64,000 nt of DNA from Chondrus crispus (GCF_000350225.1 NW_005179046.1:162157-226156); one strand, 5' to 3'; shown: positions 50,709-61,301, counted from the stretch's first letter. Notes: generated by a model from the letters alone, not told the origin. Numbers and translations: made by a program.

Positions 50709-53700
50709 CCTCAACCGCTCCTTCGCGGATTAACCCCAGCCTGCACGAACAGACTAAAAGGGGAAGTGAAGGAAGTCGGTGGACCCTATCGGAGGGTCAC
50801 AGCCGGGGACGTGTTCAAGTCAAGTCATCGTGACTTCTCGTACGTCAAGGACGCAAGACATAAGAACAGGACAGTACGAACTGCCTGAAATCACGAGAGC
50901 CCTCGGTGGACAGAGTAAGCGACCAGAATGCCCGTCGCTTGTGTCTCGGAATACGGAGAAGGTTGGGGCTCACATCAAGCCCTCAGTCCGCATCCGGGTC
51001 CGATCCCCCGACGGACGACGTGGTCATGACCCTATCAATAGGGGTAGTACGCGAGAAAAGGCGCAAAACGCTCGGACAGCTGAGCAGGAGAGTGGAGCTG
51101 CGTCGGGTGAACGCGCGCCAGGGCAGCTAAGTAAGAGCGAGCAAGCGCGAGCAACGCGATCCGGGGAACAGTGATATCCGCACACAGGCTTGAGATACCC
51201 CAAAAACCCGCCGCCGAGACAGGCCCCGCAATAAGGAAAATTGCAGGGGAGGAGAACGTTACACGTGAGCGACGCCAGAGGCGCGCGCCACGCCACAACA
51301 CTGATTGCGTCATCATCAAACCGCTGCCGCCGCCATACCCCGAAAATAACGAAAAAAGTAAGGGAGAAAAATTACAGCCGCACGTGCGCGGCGTGCACAG
51401 ATACTGCACGCCATACGATAAGCAAAGAAAAGGCGGACGGCGCTGCCCGGGGGTACAATGACCCGCGAGAAGGTACACACGTCCGCCCCCTGACCGGGAA
51501 GGGAAACGGGCGTGAGGTGGTTGCGTGCGCCCGCTTCGGTCGCGTACCCAGACATCTCGGACGGCAAGCCGTCCCTCCACCGTGCTCAACGGAGGCCTGG
51601 CCGGCCACAGTCGGTGAGGAGAGGAGCACACGTAGCCCTCGCCCATCCGACTCTCCACTGCCGAAGGCGGAAGGCGCTCGGATACGCGTACCCCACAAGA
51701 TCCGCCGTTACGGACCCTTCGCCACACGATCAGCAACCGACGCCTTCCCGGGGCAGAGTACGCGCGTAACGCGTCGGCGTTGAGCGCGGGCCACCGCCGA
51801 GGACGCTAGAAGATGCTGCGAGCCACCCGCGCTCGGTGCCGACGGCAACACGGAATACCAGCACCCGCGCTCTCGGCTACTGTCTAACGTTTCGTTCTGG
51901 TGCCACCAATGCGTGCGCGGGGACGAATGCTCTCAGGTACAGCGCCGCGGCCCGAAGGAAGGCGGGCTAGGACGCTCACCCGGGCCTTGGCAACACGAGG
52001 CGTCCCGACGCGCCGCGCGTGACGACGCCTCGTGACCTTCCCGGCCCCCTGTCGTTGGGCGGAAAGAGACGTAGAATTGCGGAAGAAGACGCCGTCGGGA
52101 GGCGGGAGACGTGCCTCAAGTCGCCCGATCGACTCCTCCCCCCTCCTCTCTCCCGCCACGTGCGGACGATCACGCGTGAGTAAGGAACAAAATCCGGTCG
52201 CCCTCACAAGATCGAGGTCGAATACTCGACGACGAAAGCGAGGACGGAGACGAGCCCCGTCTGTCGCAAAGTCGGCCTCGAGGGCGACGATTCGAGGGAA
52301 TACCGCTCCCCCAATACGCCAGTCAAGGGAACTACGCCCCCGAGTGGGGGAGAGGGCTCGCTTCCAACGACCCGGTGTCGTTGGAGCAGGGTCGTTCTTG
52401 CCTGACGATAGGGGATCATAGAGGACAGACTGACGCGGACGGCGCTCGCATGCGCGGGACCCCCCGTGTCCTCCCGTGAGACGACACGCATGGTGGGGAC
52501 CCGTCCGACACGTCCCCACCTGTAGTTGCGCGGATAGACGCGTACCCCTGCCCCTTTTTTTCTTCCCTTTCCGAGTAAGGAGAGGGGAGTACCGGGACCT
52601 CACGAAGGAACGAAGGACGACTTACGGGGTGGACCACTTGGGCTCGTCGACGAACTCAAGTCAGGAAGAGCAGGATTACCCGACCCCTGGGCCCGGAGGG
52701 TACACGGCATCGGAACGATTAAACCTTCCGAATAAGGGTGTTGACTACGGCCTCTCAGAAGACGCCTCCGGAGGGAGCCGACTTTGAGGATATATCGGGA
52801 CTCATCACGACGGGAGACAACACTACGGGCCGGCGCGCGCCGCCCCCTCCCCCCCGGGGAAGGGGAGGCGATGAGCCAACAGGGAGGTTCGATCCACCAG
52901 CCCCCTTAGGCTGAAAGGAGGAAGTCGGCGGCGCCGACCAATGGGAGCTCGTTAAATTGGGTGCAGGGAAAATCACTCATGTGCGCTCCCTCACCCCGGT
53001 AAGAGCGCGCCGACCAACGGGAGCTCGTCAAACTCCGCCGGAGCGAGAGCATCATCTCAGTCGAGGCCCCTGCCTCAACCCGACTCCGGTCCTCCTCTCC
53101 CCGGTGCGCATCGATGGGGAAGTTCGTCGTTCGGCGGACACCCGGAATGCTTGCGGGCCCACGGAGGGACGCAAGGGGCTTTCGATAATACCGCGTTTGA
53201 GGGTGTCCCATGGCGAGGGGGCGCCAATTGACGCCCCCGCCTCGGACCCACTCCGTCGAAAAGGGGCTATAAAAGGCAGGCGGGGGCCTACGACGCGTGT
53301 GCCTCCGGAAACACAGTGCTATGAGATAAACGCTCCGACGCAGGGGCCGACGAGACGCAACTCGGCAGGAACGAGCAACCAGCGGGCACCACAGTAATGA
53401 CGCACACGCATGCGCATTCGGGCAAGGGGTCTCGGACAATATGCTGTCGGGACACCCTCCTGCCCGCGCCTCCCACGGATGGGGGCGGCCTGGGGGAGAG
53501 CGTCGTAGAGAGGAGCGTGGCGTACGCACGTCCCCCATGATCTCGACACGCACGGTAGGAGACGCGGCTCTGAATCGTGCCGTCCGACGCGGCAACAGAA
53601 GAGGGCCTGAGGGAGGTCGCCTCGCTCCTCTCCTCCACGGAGAGACACCAGGAGCAGATACCGGCAGACGATCCGCCCGTGCCGCATTCCGATCGGATTC

Positions 53701-53894
53701 GTTTGCAACACACCGGCCCTCAGAAGTCGTCGCTCACCCGGTCTACGACAGCACCTCAGAACAGAACGGTGCCTTAGGGGCTTTACGAGAAGGGAACTAT
53801 CGAGGGAGGTTAAAGCGTCGGTAGCACTGTACGCTCAACGGTTCGTACCGTGCGCGGGTGCCGATGAACCAGAAGCACGCCCCCTCGAAGGACA
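50709..53894. other. Cargo segment of chromovirus B with no recognised gene
   Basis: About 3.2 kb of GC-rich sequence with long frames on both strands (for example 51884-52603 minus, 52906-53595 minus, 53441-53824 plus). None shows a domain, and they are expected by chance at this composition. It may contain the 3' UTR of the antisense gene or structural RNA needed by the element. Confidence 0.5.
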
Positions 53895-56177
53895 TTAGCT
53901 GGGGTGCGAAGGTACGTCCGCCCCCGTCTCGTGGAGAGGTGGAAGCGCTACCTCCTCGTGGGGAACCCGATTCTGAGATGGATCAGCCGAGGTCGCAGGT
54001 CCGTCGATGGCCGAATGTCCGTACTGGCGACCTTCGTAAGGGTCTCGAAGACCCTGCCGCGGTACGGAAGCTGACCCCGCGGGTTCGAGACGAGCGGCTC
54101 TGAGAAAAACTCGCTCACCACGGTACCGATCGCGCTCGGCTATGGCGCTCTGGAGATCGCTCGCGCGTCGCGTAGAGGCCTCGCGTAGGGCCTCGAGTTC
54201 GCCCTGAGCGCCGTGGAGCTGGGCCGCGAGGGAGTCACGTTCGACAGGAAAGGCCTGACGCTCCGCTCCGAGGCGGCGCGCTTCGCTACTGCGCTCCAGA
54301 TACCAATTCGTCAGTGTCCGAAGTAATTCCTCCACGTTCCAGGTCCGATCGACTAAATTCCCCAGGGCGCGGGACAACCGGGGGATTGCCGTGACTTCGC
54401 CACGAGCTAGGGTAAGACTGAGCGCGGTGGTCCGTCGGGTACCCGGACCCCCAACGGAACCGAGAGAGGGGAGTGGAGGTAACGTAGACCCCGCCCCGGT
54501 ATGGTAACCGACATCGGGTGGAGGCCTCACTGTGTCAGCCCCAGCCAACGCGATGGCTGGGGGCTCGCCGTCGAGGTCACGATACCTCTTCCGTCGCGCC
54601 TCCCGCACCGTCGAGCCTACCCCCCCTTTGCTACGGGACGGCCCCGCAGCCGGTACGCTCGGGCGGGCCACGAAGGAGTCGGTCCGGGAGTCGTACGCAA
54701 GGAAGAAGCTTCGGGTTCCTGTCGTGTAATCCGTCCAGGGGCGGCGGTTGCGTTCGGGCACCGCAACGGCGCGGTGCATTAAGTCGAGGACCGAGGAATA
54801 GGACCACGGGATGTGCGGAGAGCCGCGCTCCAAGGAGTGTAATGTTCCATCGGGGAACGACGGCAAGACCCGACCGAGGAAGGACAGTACGCCGAGGGGC
54901 TGCACGAAGGCCCTCCCGTGCAATGCAACCTCGTACATAAAGGCGTTACACAGGGACCACGCCCATTCGCATTCGAAATTGTGGACCAAGTCCCCGTAGG
55001 CCGGGTGCGTGGGGTCGTTACACGCGAAGCCGAAGTGCTTCAAAGCGTAGGGGAGCAACGGATGCACCCCCAACGAGGGGAATGCCTCCCCTACGCTCGC
55101 CGGAAGTCCCGGAAAATCGCCTCGTGATAGACCCGGGGAAAACGCGGCGGACGGGAAGACCCGTCCGTCTTCCTCTTCGGTGTGGCGGTACGCCGACCAA
55201 TCGGTCGGCGCCAAGGCGATATGGTGGAGACGCATGAGAGAGCAGGCGGATTTCTGAAGAGCCGCACGAGCCTTCGAAAAGGCGCGAGGACGGGGGCTGA
55301 CGTACAGCCCCGCTACCTCCGAGAGGATGAAACGACGGGGGCCTCGGGTGCCCTGGTGGAACAAGTACGTCGACATCCGGTCGACGTACTCTGCCTCCTC
55401 CACGCTGTAGGCGAACGTCCTATCCCCCGGCACTGCGTCCGGAATCTGATAGGGGGCACCGTCCCCCTCTGATAACAAGCGACCCAAGGCGAGGGACGCT
55501 CCCTCCGTCAAGCCACTTTCGTAGATGGCACGGACCCGTAGTAGATCGGGACGCAAGTACGTCCTCGCCAGGAGTTCGCCGACCGTGACGCCCGACCGAG
55601 CGTGACGGCGCCACGGGTACGTCAAGCGACCAAGCGGTAGCGGAATCGACCGCTTTACGGGCACCCCTAACCACCAGGTGGAGGCGTCGGCTGCCTCCTC
55701 CCCCATGGCCGTGCCGAGTCGAGTGGCGGTCGGTAACGCCCCGGGGCGCCGGCAGCTGCCGAAGGCCCCGTATGAGCCCTCAGTCGGCTGGTACAGCCAG
55801 TCGTGCGATTCCCTGGCTCGCCCTCCTTGACACACTTCGAGCGCACCGTCGGCGCGCGTGCCACAAACGGGCACCGAGCCCTCGGACGCCGGAGCCGGTG
55901 GAATCGCCGGCAAGCGAGCCGCCGACAAAGGAGCAACCAACTCCTCGGATACTGTAGAGTCGCGGGCTCCCCGCGACTTCTGGAAGGCCCGCTCGAGCAG
56001 CCACGCCCGAGAGACCGGCCGGGCGGAGTCCACCGGAAGAACCTCGCATGCCCCGTCCCGCTCGACGGGGGTAGCGGCGCCAATAGCAGGAGAGGGGAGT
56101 GCCGGCGCCTCTGACCCCCGGCGGGCGAGTGACAAAGCCGGAACAGGACCTTCCCGAACGGGCGGAGGGCCTGTCAT
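53895..56177 (-). CDS. Antisense accessory protein of chromovirus B (unknown family)
   Basis: I choose ATG 56177 (MTGPPPVREGPVPAL), which aligns with the TTG-initiated MTRPSPVPDRVLPSF of chromovirus A and gives 760 residues; the frame is open further, to 56522. The central domain aligns along its length with A: YGAFGSC, TYPWRRHARSGVTVGELL, RTFAYSVEEAEYVDR, FPSLGVHPLLPYALKHFG, CEWAWSL. The basic VREARRKRYRDLD patch and a C-terminal coiled coil (LAAQLHGAQGELEALREA) are also shared, while the ends diverge. No known motif is seen. The frame has no stop although the sense genes of the same copy have four nonsense codons and a frameshift. Likely nuclear, by the basic patch; function unknown. Confidence 0.75.
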   Translation of the reverse strand: MTGPPPVREGPVPALSLARRGSEAPALPSPAIGAATPVERDGACEVLPVDSARPVSRAWLLERAFQKSRGARDSTVSEELVAPLSAARLPAIPPAPASEGSVPVCGTRADGALEVCQGGRARESHDWLYQPTEGSYGAFGSCRRPGALPTATRLGTAMGEEAADASTWWLGVPVKRSIPLPLGRLTYPWRRHARSGVTVGELLARTYLRPDLLRVRAIYESGLTEGASLALGRLLSEGDGAPYQIPDAVPGDRTFAYSVEEAEYVDRMSTYLFHQGTRGPRRFILSEVAGLYVSPRPRAFSKARAALQKSACSLMRLHHIALAPTDWSAYRHTEEEDGRVFPSAAFSPGLSRGDFPGLPASVGEAFPSLGVHPLLPYALKHFGFACNDPTHPAYGDLVHNFECEWAWSLCNAFMYEVALHGRAFVQPLGVLSFLGRVLPSFPDGTLHSLERGSPHIPWSYSSVLDLMHRAVAVPERNRRPWTDYTTGTRSFFLAYDSRTDSFVARPSVPAAGPSRSKGGVGSTVREARRKRYRDLDGEPPAIALAGADTVRPPPDVGYHTGAGSTLPPLPSLGSVGGPGTRRTTALSLTLARGEVTAIPRLSRALGNLVDRTWNVEELLRTLTNWYLERSSEARRLGAERQAFPVERDSLAAQLHGAQGELEALREASTRRASDLQSAIAERDRYRGERVFLRAARLEPAGSASVPRQGLRDPYEGRQYGHSAIDGPATSADPSQNRVPHEEVALPPLHETGADVPSHPS

Positions 56178-56544
56178 ATCAGGGTCCCAAAGAAGGGGAC
56201 CAGCCACGCGGACGAGAGAACGAATCGGTAAGCTCAAAAAGTGGACGAACGACGGTCGCGGGTCTAAGGGCGGAAACGGGAAGACGTGTCCCCACGGAGG
56301 GGACAGAAGGATGATGACGGATCGATCCGCGGATGCACGCAAGGACGCGAGAGGAGAGGGAACGAGACGCAGCGAGGGACAGGGAGGATAGCCAGAGGGC
56401 GAAGCGAGAAGGAAGAGCCCGGCACGCGCGCAAATGAGGGCAGAGCGAGACACGAAGGACGACCGGAAAACAAAGTCGCCAGCACGAACGGGAAGGACCG
56501 TGTCGGCTACGCCGTCAGACATAGCTTGCGCTCTACAAGCACCC
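56178..56544. other. Leader region of the antisense gene
   Basis: Between the chosen ATG and the polypurine tract; the antisense frame remains open here (hydrophobic, GC-rich residues), so a longer protein is possible but has no counterpart in chromovirus A. Confidence 0.4.
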
Positions 56545-56579
56545 GTGGACGCGGACGTCCCCGCTTAAGGGGGGGGCCG
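56545..56579 (+). promoter_or_regulatory. 3' polypurine tract of chromovirus B
   Basis: GTGGACGCGGACGTCC, CCGCTTAAGGGGGGGG lies directly before the 3' LTR; diverged copy of 50676-50708. Confidence 0.8.
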
Positions 56580-57250
56580 TGTAGTATAACCCCCCCCTGG
56601 GGCTTTATTTTAGATTAGATCAACTCAGAATCGGATCGGTTACTGTAGAGCTCGATGCTCTACAGTACCACCACGTGTAACCCCGAGTACAGGGAGCGCA
56701 CGTGTACACGTGTACGCGCGGGACCGAAGAGCGCACACACACACGTGTACTGTCAGCTCCGATGGCTGACAGTATTACAGTGTCGACCGACCGCTACAGT
56801 ACGTCGCTATAGTACATCGGTACTGTACTATTATGATAGGTTATTATGTACATTAAATATGGAGCGGACCGGCGGCGGTGGAGGAGGACAAGGACGGACT
56901 TGTCACCCACCGACCGTCAAGGTCCGACTTCCCGCTTATTCTAAGGTAGCGTTCGCTAACTACCTTAGAGCGGCACCGAGCGCGGGTTAAGGACGCACGC
57001 AGTACGCCCACGAGCCGGCTCCGCCTCCGCCCGTCGGTACTGGATCGTTACCCAGTACCGCGCCGGGGCGTCGAGGCGTCGAACCGCTCGCGCGTACCGG
57101 CGTCCTCCCCGTTCCCGCTCTACCACGCTACCCGGGCCCGCTGCGCGGTGCCGTTAGCAGGTGTCCCGCTTCACCCCCGTCTTCCCGTTCGGACGGGGTC
57201 TACGTCGAGCTGTGCATACACCCCTCTCCGTTGGGGGTGTTTATGCTACA
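56580..57250 (+). repeat. 3' LTR of chromovirus B
   Basis: 671 bp, differs from the 5' LTR by about four changes, including the length of a C run near its start. Confidence 0.95.
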
Positions 57251-58356
57251 GAAAGATCTTCTATGTGGTTGACTAGCTTCGTCAGGCCAGTTGAAACAGA
57301 TGATATTTCGTGTTCTGACATAAAGGTACTGAGGCGCAGAGTATCAAGTGTTCCCTTGATCTGTTGTTGACGAGCATCGCTATTGTATTCTTTCAGCATC
57401 ATGAACATCATATCCTCAGAAGACATGCTGTCTTCCGCATTGTGAAAGAAGAACGTGCGGGCGGGTCCTTCGAGGATGTTAACAAAATAATCAGTTCTCT
57501 GCTGATTGCTCAGCTGGTATTGACGAGAACATATCTTGTAGTCTTGTATGAACATATCGATGGATAGGTCAATCTCACCCGTGAACTTTTTGCCCTTGAA
57601 GTACTGATGGACATAACTCGACTTGCGTACATCATCACCATGCGATCCTTGGGAGCCAATGATAGGGACCTGGGAATGTTGACCATGGGAAACAGCAGGG
57701 TGGGTATCGGGAACATCCTTGATTTTTGGCCGTGCTTCATTGGCAGATCCCTAGGATCGATTCTGCAGCGGGTTGTCTCTAGAAAGTTCAGGTGTAGCCC
57801 GAGGGCTCTGGTCTGTGTCTCCGACATTAGCAACTGCAACCGGAGTATTATCATCGGCAGAAGTGCCTAGAGCTGTTTGCTGAATACGCACAAGGCGTCG
57901 TGACTGCTTGTGCATATCCCCAACGTAGATAGTGGCTTCTGGATCACAAACAAGCGTGTGTGCTAGCCAAATCATTGTCTTAATGCTGTTGTTCTTCTTT
58001 TCAAGATCGGAGAGACTGAGTGACTCTTCGAACTCCTCATCGATATTGTGGCACCCGTAGTACGAAGCAGTATCGTATAGGGTGGCAGGAGCAAATAGGG
58101 GCTGTTTGAAGAACTCTGGAGTAAACACCTCCGTCGCTGGTGGCAATAGATCCTGGAGCAGATAGAGAACGTCTTCAGGGGAAGGCATTGTAGAAGATGG
58201 TGCTCCTTCATTCCCGGCCTGCGGGAACATTTCTAGAATAGATCGAGCGACAGCAAGCAGATTTTTTGACAGTGCCGTCTTTACGGGCATGATCTCGATC
58301 TTGCGAAGGAGCTTAGCGTGACCCATTTGAGATCTCGTAGCGCCTGACGGAGGCAT
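57251..58356 (-). pseudogene. Element C gag, N-terminal part (upstream of the chromovirus B insertion)
   Basis: ATG 58356 (MPPSGATRSQMGHAKLL) begins gag 130 bases after the 5' LTR. A TAG at 57751 interrupts; the same frame continues with GSANEARPKIKDV and on to IDMFIQDYKICSRQYQLSNQ and FVNILEGPARTFFFH, a Copia-type gag core, until the chromovirus B insertion at 57250. It resumes at 42570. The TAG probably replaces a CAG. Confidence 0.8.
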
Positions 58357-58485
58357 CTTGATTTTCAGATACAGATCGGTAAAATTTGAGACAAGGATTA
58401 GTGCAACAAGGGTTGTCTAGCCAAAAGTTAGGGATCATACGGTCGGCAAGATAAGAGCGCTCAAGGGATCTCCACAAATCCGGAT

Positions 58486-58818
58486 TGTCGTCAGAGATGT
58501 TCGAAAGCGCGCGGCGTCGCGCTCGCTGGTTCGATCCGGCGAGTGGCTTGGACGGCGCCTAGATAAAGGAGAAAGGAGGTTGCACACGGGGAGGGGAATC
58601 GCTTTGGCGTCGCACCTCGGCTTGAGCAAGCTGAACTTCAGGGCTAGTTTACTTGTATAATTCCCGTTACCTCCGCTTCCATCTGCTGTACACCGACAAC
58701 GCAATATATGAGGCTTCAACCCACTGGCAAGCACCTACTGCTCGCCACGTGAAGCCCAAATCTAATTAATAACATTGGATCTCACCGGCGTCGGCCACGG
58801 CGACGGTTACAAGCGACA
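58486..58818 (-). repeat. 5' LTR of element C
   Basis: 333 bp, starts TGTCGCTTGTAACCG on the minus strand. Matches 37045-37373 with scattered differences. Its outer end is nine bases from the start of the Harbinger-like transposon. Confidence 0.85.
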
Positions 58819-58837
58819 ATAGAGAGATTACGCAAAC

Positions 58838-58950
58838 AGAATTCTGCAATTCGGCGGCCAGAATTCTGCAATACGTATTACACGTATCAAATCTATTGCA
58901 GAATTCTCTAATCGGTCGTGACCATAATTGCAGAAATGTGCCATTCTTGT
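58838..58950. repeat. Left subterminal AATTCTGCAAT repeat cluster
   Basis: At least three copies of AGAATTCTGCAAT or its complement plus a partial AATTGCAGAA. Likely sites for the transposase or its Myb partner. Confidence 0.6.
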
Positions 58951-59053
58951 CACAACCTTTTCTGCAATTGCCAAGCCGTGAGAAATACACGTGCACTGCG
59001 TGGGCAATACGTGTACCACTTTTGGCGGGAACTGTATATATGTGTTCTTCTCA

Positions 59054-59968
59054 ATGGTTCGTCCCCTACGACCTTCCGCCGCATTGCGCATCCTCAGCGA
59101 TTTGGTTTTCAGCACCATAGCGGAGGTCATCCATGATGTGGAGGAAGGGGAGGCTGTCGGTACTCAGTCTCCGGAACTGACGGACTCGGAGGAGACAATC
59201 GACATTACAAGCTGGTCGAAGACGCGTGCGGCGGGGTGCAAAGCGAAGTACACGAGCGAGGACGATCTCGTCATCGTTAAGAAGGTGTGTGCAGCAGGCG
59301 CGCATGTAGCGCCGTACGGTGCCGCGCGCAACCGCTTCGAAAAGGCGGCGTGCTGCGCCAACAAAACTGGCGCGCTGTCGTGTGTCGTGTCTGGCAAGAG
59401 CATACGAGACAGGTACCGGAAGCTCCAAGAAACATACGATAAGAAGGACAAACGCGAGCGGGCGGCTTCGGGACTTGGTGGAGGTCTGGACGAGCTTGAT
59501 GACATCCTTGCAAGTATGAATGAGGCGCGTGGCGACGCCCACGCGAAGAAGAGCTCCGAAAAGTTGGCGAAAGAGGGGAGGAAAGAGAAGAAGGAGGAAT
59601 GTGGGAGAAGGCTGCTGCAGATGGCCATGAACCGCCGGGCTGCTCTCGATGAAGGCGGCGCAAGCGATGCCGACGCCGATGTCGACGTCGGCGCCGATGC
59701 GGAGGCCCCTGTCTCGACGAAAAGGCGCAAGATTGCACCTTCAGAAGGTGATGACCTATGCGCTTTTGCGGCGACGATACGCAGTGCGGACATGGCACGC
59801 GTTGAGATTGAGCGGGAGCGCCTAGAGCTCGAGCGTGACCGCCTGAACGAGGATAAGGTTGAGCGCGAGCGCGAGCGCGAAGACCGTCGTGAGAACCGCG
59901 AAGCACACAGCAGCCTTGAGCTCGAGAAGTTCAAGCTCATGATGGAGATGCTCTCCTCCAAGAAGTAA
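59054..59968 (+). CDS. SANT/Myb-like DNA-binding protein of the Harbinger-like transposon
   Basis: The ATG at 59054 gives 304 residues; the frame is open from 58991 but without ATG. Residues about 45-130 hold a Myb/SANT-like trihelix region (YTSEDDLVIVKKVCAAG...FEKAACCANKT...VSGKSIRDRYRKL), followed by a charged segment, a basic KRRK patch and a C-terminal coiled coil (MARVEIERERLELERDRL...) ending LMMEMLSSKK. In PIF/Harbinger elements such a protein helps bring the transposase to the nucleus and to the ends. The reading frame is intact, whereas the transposase frame is broken. Confidence 0.7.
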   Translation: MVRPLRPSAALRILSDLVFSTIAEVIHDVEEGEAVGTQSPELTDSEETIDITSWSKTRAAGCKAKYTSEDDLVIVKKVCAAGAHVAPYGAARNRFEKAACCANKTGALSCVVSGKSIRDRYRKLQETYDKKDKRERAASGLGGGLDELDDILASMNEARGDAHAKKSSEKLAKEGRKEKKEECGRRLLQMAMNRRAALDEGGASDADADVDVGADAEAPVSTKRRKIAPSEGDDLCAFAATIRSADMARVEIERERLELERDRLNEDKVEREREREDRRENREAHSSLELEKFKLMMEMLSSKK

Positions 59969-60118
59969 CCTTGCTGTATTATTTCCGGCTTTAGGCTGTT
60001 TGCTAAGCGCTAAAATAAAGGGCAACCCTAGAGAGAGGGAAGCAATGAGCCACACTTGCCTCCCAATCTCACACACTTCACGCCTTTCTATTTCGAGCAT
60101 TGGAGAATGGAGCACTAT

Positions 60119-61301
60119 TTATCCTTTGTGCGAGACGTACTCTTCAAGAGACGGGGGCAGACAGTTGAAATACTGCGAAATCGGGTTCGGATGTACGTAG
60201 TTCCGAAAGTTCGTCAGAAGCATGCTCGCAAGATATATGGAGCCCACAGCCGCCTCACGGACCCTCAGCTTTCTTTTAAAGTCCACTGCGGTCCAGTACT
60301 GCTTGACCTCCTTGAACAGCCACTCCACCGAGACCCTTGACAGCGCCATAGCCTTATTGAAGGCCCGCTGGTTGTCGCTCAGATGCGAGCCCTGAAACGG
60401 CACCTCCATGAACGCCCGTGAGTTGTACCCGGCGTCGCCGTACAGGCAATACTGGTGCCCATAGACAGACAGAAGCTGCTCCAGTGACTCATCGAGGCCA
60501 CTTCTACTGTACATCGTCCAATCGTGGCGACGCCCCTCCATGGGGCCATAGGCATGCAAAATAAGCCCACATGGGCTTGTAACCGCTTGAAATTTCAGCC
60601 CGTGTTTGCGCCTGTGCCCATTGTAGGCAACTTGTTGAAGAGAGGCGTCGCCACTGGGTCGCGCGATCGCAATCAACGTCCCGTCGATGAAGCCCACGCA
60701 ATTATCGAGCGCATGGCTCTTATCACTCACCGCCGCCGCCCAAGCTGGGGCTTTGGCTTCAATGAGCTCTGCACTCATGTCCTCAGTAATGAGGTGCATA
60801 CGGGCGTGTAGGAAGAACTCCAACCCCTCCCAGAATATTTCCGAGAGCTGCGACGCGTGCTTTCCAAACAACAACTCCACATCTGTCCAGCGAGCAGGGC
60901 TTGCCAGCCTACGCAAAACGACGCATGTCGCTAAAAGCGGGGAAACCGCATAATAGTTTTTTTGTCTTGGTCATCTGGATCGGCCACGCAAAAATAGACG
61001 TCAAGCGATGCACGGCCTCTTTCCGAAACCGAAAAAGGGATAGGCACGAGGCGTCCGGCAGAGAACCAAAAAAGACATAGAATTCAGTGAACGAGATCGA
61101 GAGGGTGCGGCGTGCGTAGCGAGAGCGCTCCCTCTTGTGCTGCGCGTAGCGTTGCGCGATGTTGAGAAGCGCACTTGACGAGGCCAGAGCCGAGCCTCGA
61201 TCTGTACCCCGCTTGTGCACGGAGGCATTCAACACCGCACGCGACATAGTCGCGCGCCGCGCGGCCACGCGCGAATTGTGATCTCGCAATCGACCGCTCA
61301 T
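60119..61301 (-). pseudogene. Harbinger-like (DDE_4) transposase split by one base
   Basis: The ATG at 61301 begins a frame with SFTEFYVFFGSLPDASCLSLF and FRKEAVHRLTSIFAWP. At a run of seven A (minus strand, 60957-60963) one extra base moves the coding to the frame that continues YAVSPLLATCVVLRRLASPARW, LLFGKHASQLSEIFWEGLEF. Then come the catalytic Asp in NCVGFIDGTLIAIARP, HGLKFQAVTSPCGLI, GPMEGRRHDWTMY, the second Asp in YCLYGDAGYNSRAF and Glu in VSVEWLFKEVKQYW, giving the D-D-E of HARBI1-type enzymes. Removing one base would rejoin the two frames, so either a recent indel or a homopolymer sequencing error. Confidence 0.85.

Larger units (their letters stand above)
42576..57250 (+). mobile_element. 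Chromovirus B: complete Ty3/Gypsy LTR retrotransposon nested in element C, with antisense cargo ORF
   Basis: LTRs of 673 bp (42576-43248) and 671 bp (56580-57250) begin TGTAGTATAA and end TTATGCTACA. The 5-bp duplication GAAAG flanks it (42571-42575, 57251-57255), and removal of the element with one duplication restores the gag frame of element C. Gene order equals chromovirus A: gag, pol with chromodomain, hairpin/G7, about 3.2 kb of unrecognised sequence, antisense ORF, hairpin/G7, 3' LTR. Only about four LTR differences are seen by eye, so it is young. Still, gag has two nonsense codons and pol has two plus a 79-bp tandem duplication. Confidence 0.95.
37045..58818 (-). mobile_element. Element C: Ty1/Copia-type retrotransposon (minus), interrupted by chromovirus B
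   Basis: Related blocks of 329 bp (37045-37373) and 333 bp (58486-58818) share ends TGTCG/CGACA and act as 3' and 5' LTRs of a minus-strand element. Reading right to left come 5' LTR, gag, then (after the 14,675-bp chromovirus B insertion within gag) the rest of gag, protease, integrase, RT, RNase H, an opposite-strand ORF and the 3' LTR. Without the insertion it would be about 7.1 kb. The integrase-before-RT order and the YVDD box mark Ty1/Copia. The LTRs have diverged visibly and I found no matching target duplication. Several nonsense codons show a dead copy. Confidence 0.85.

Noticed and set aside
51884-53595. Long minus-strand frames in the cargo of chromovirus B
   Set aside because: Several overlapping frames are open at once in very GC-rich DNA and show no domain or clear counterpart in chromovirus A.
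60950-60970. Programmed -1 frameshift at the A-rich slippery run in the Harbinger transposase
   Set aside because: The frame needed downstream is +1, not -1, so a one-base indel in the A7 run fits better.
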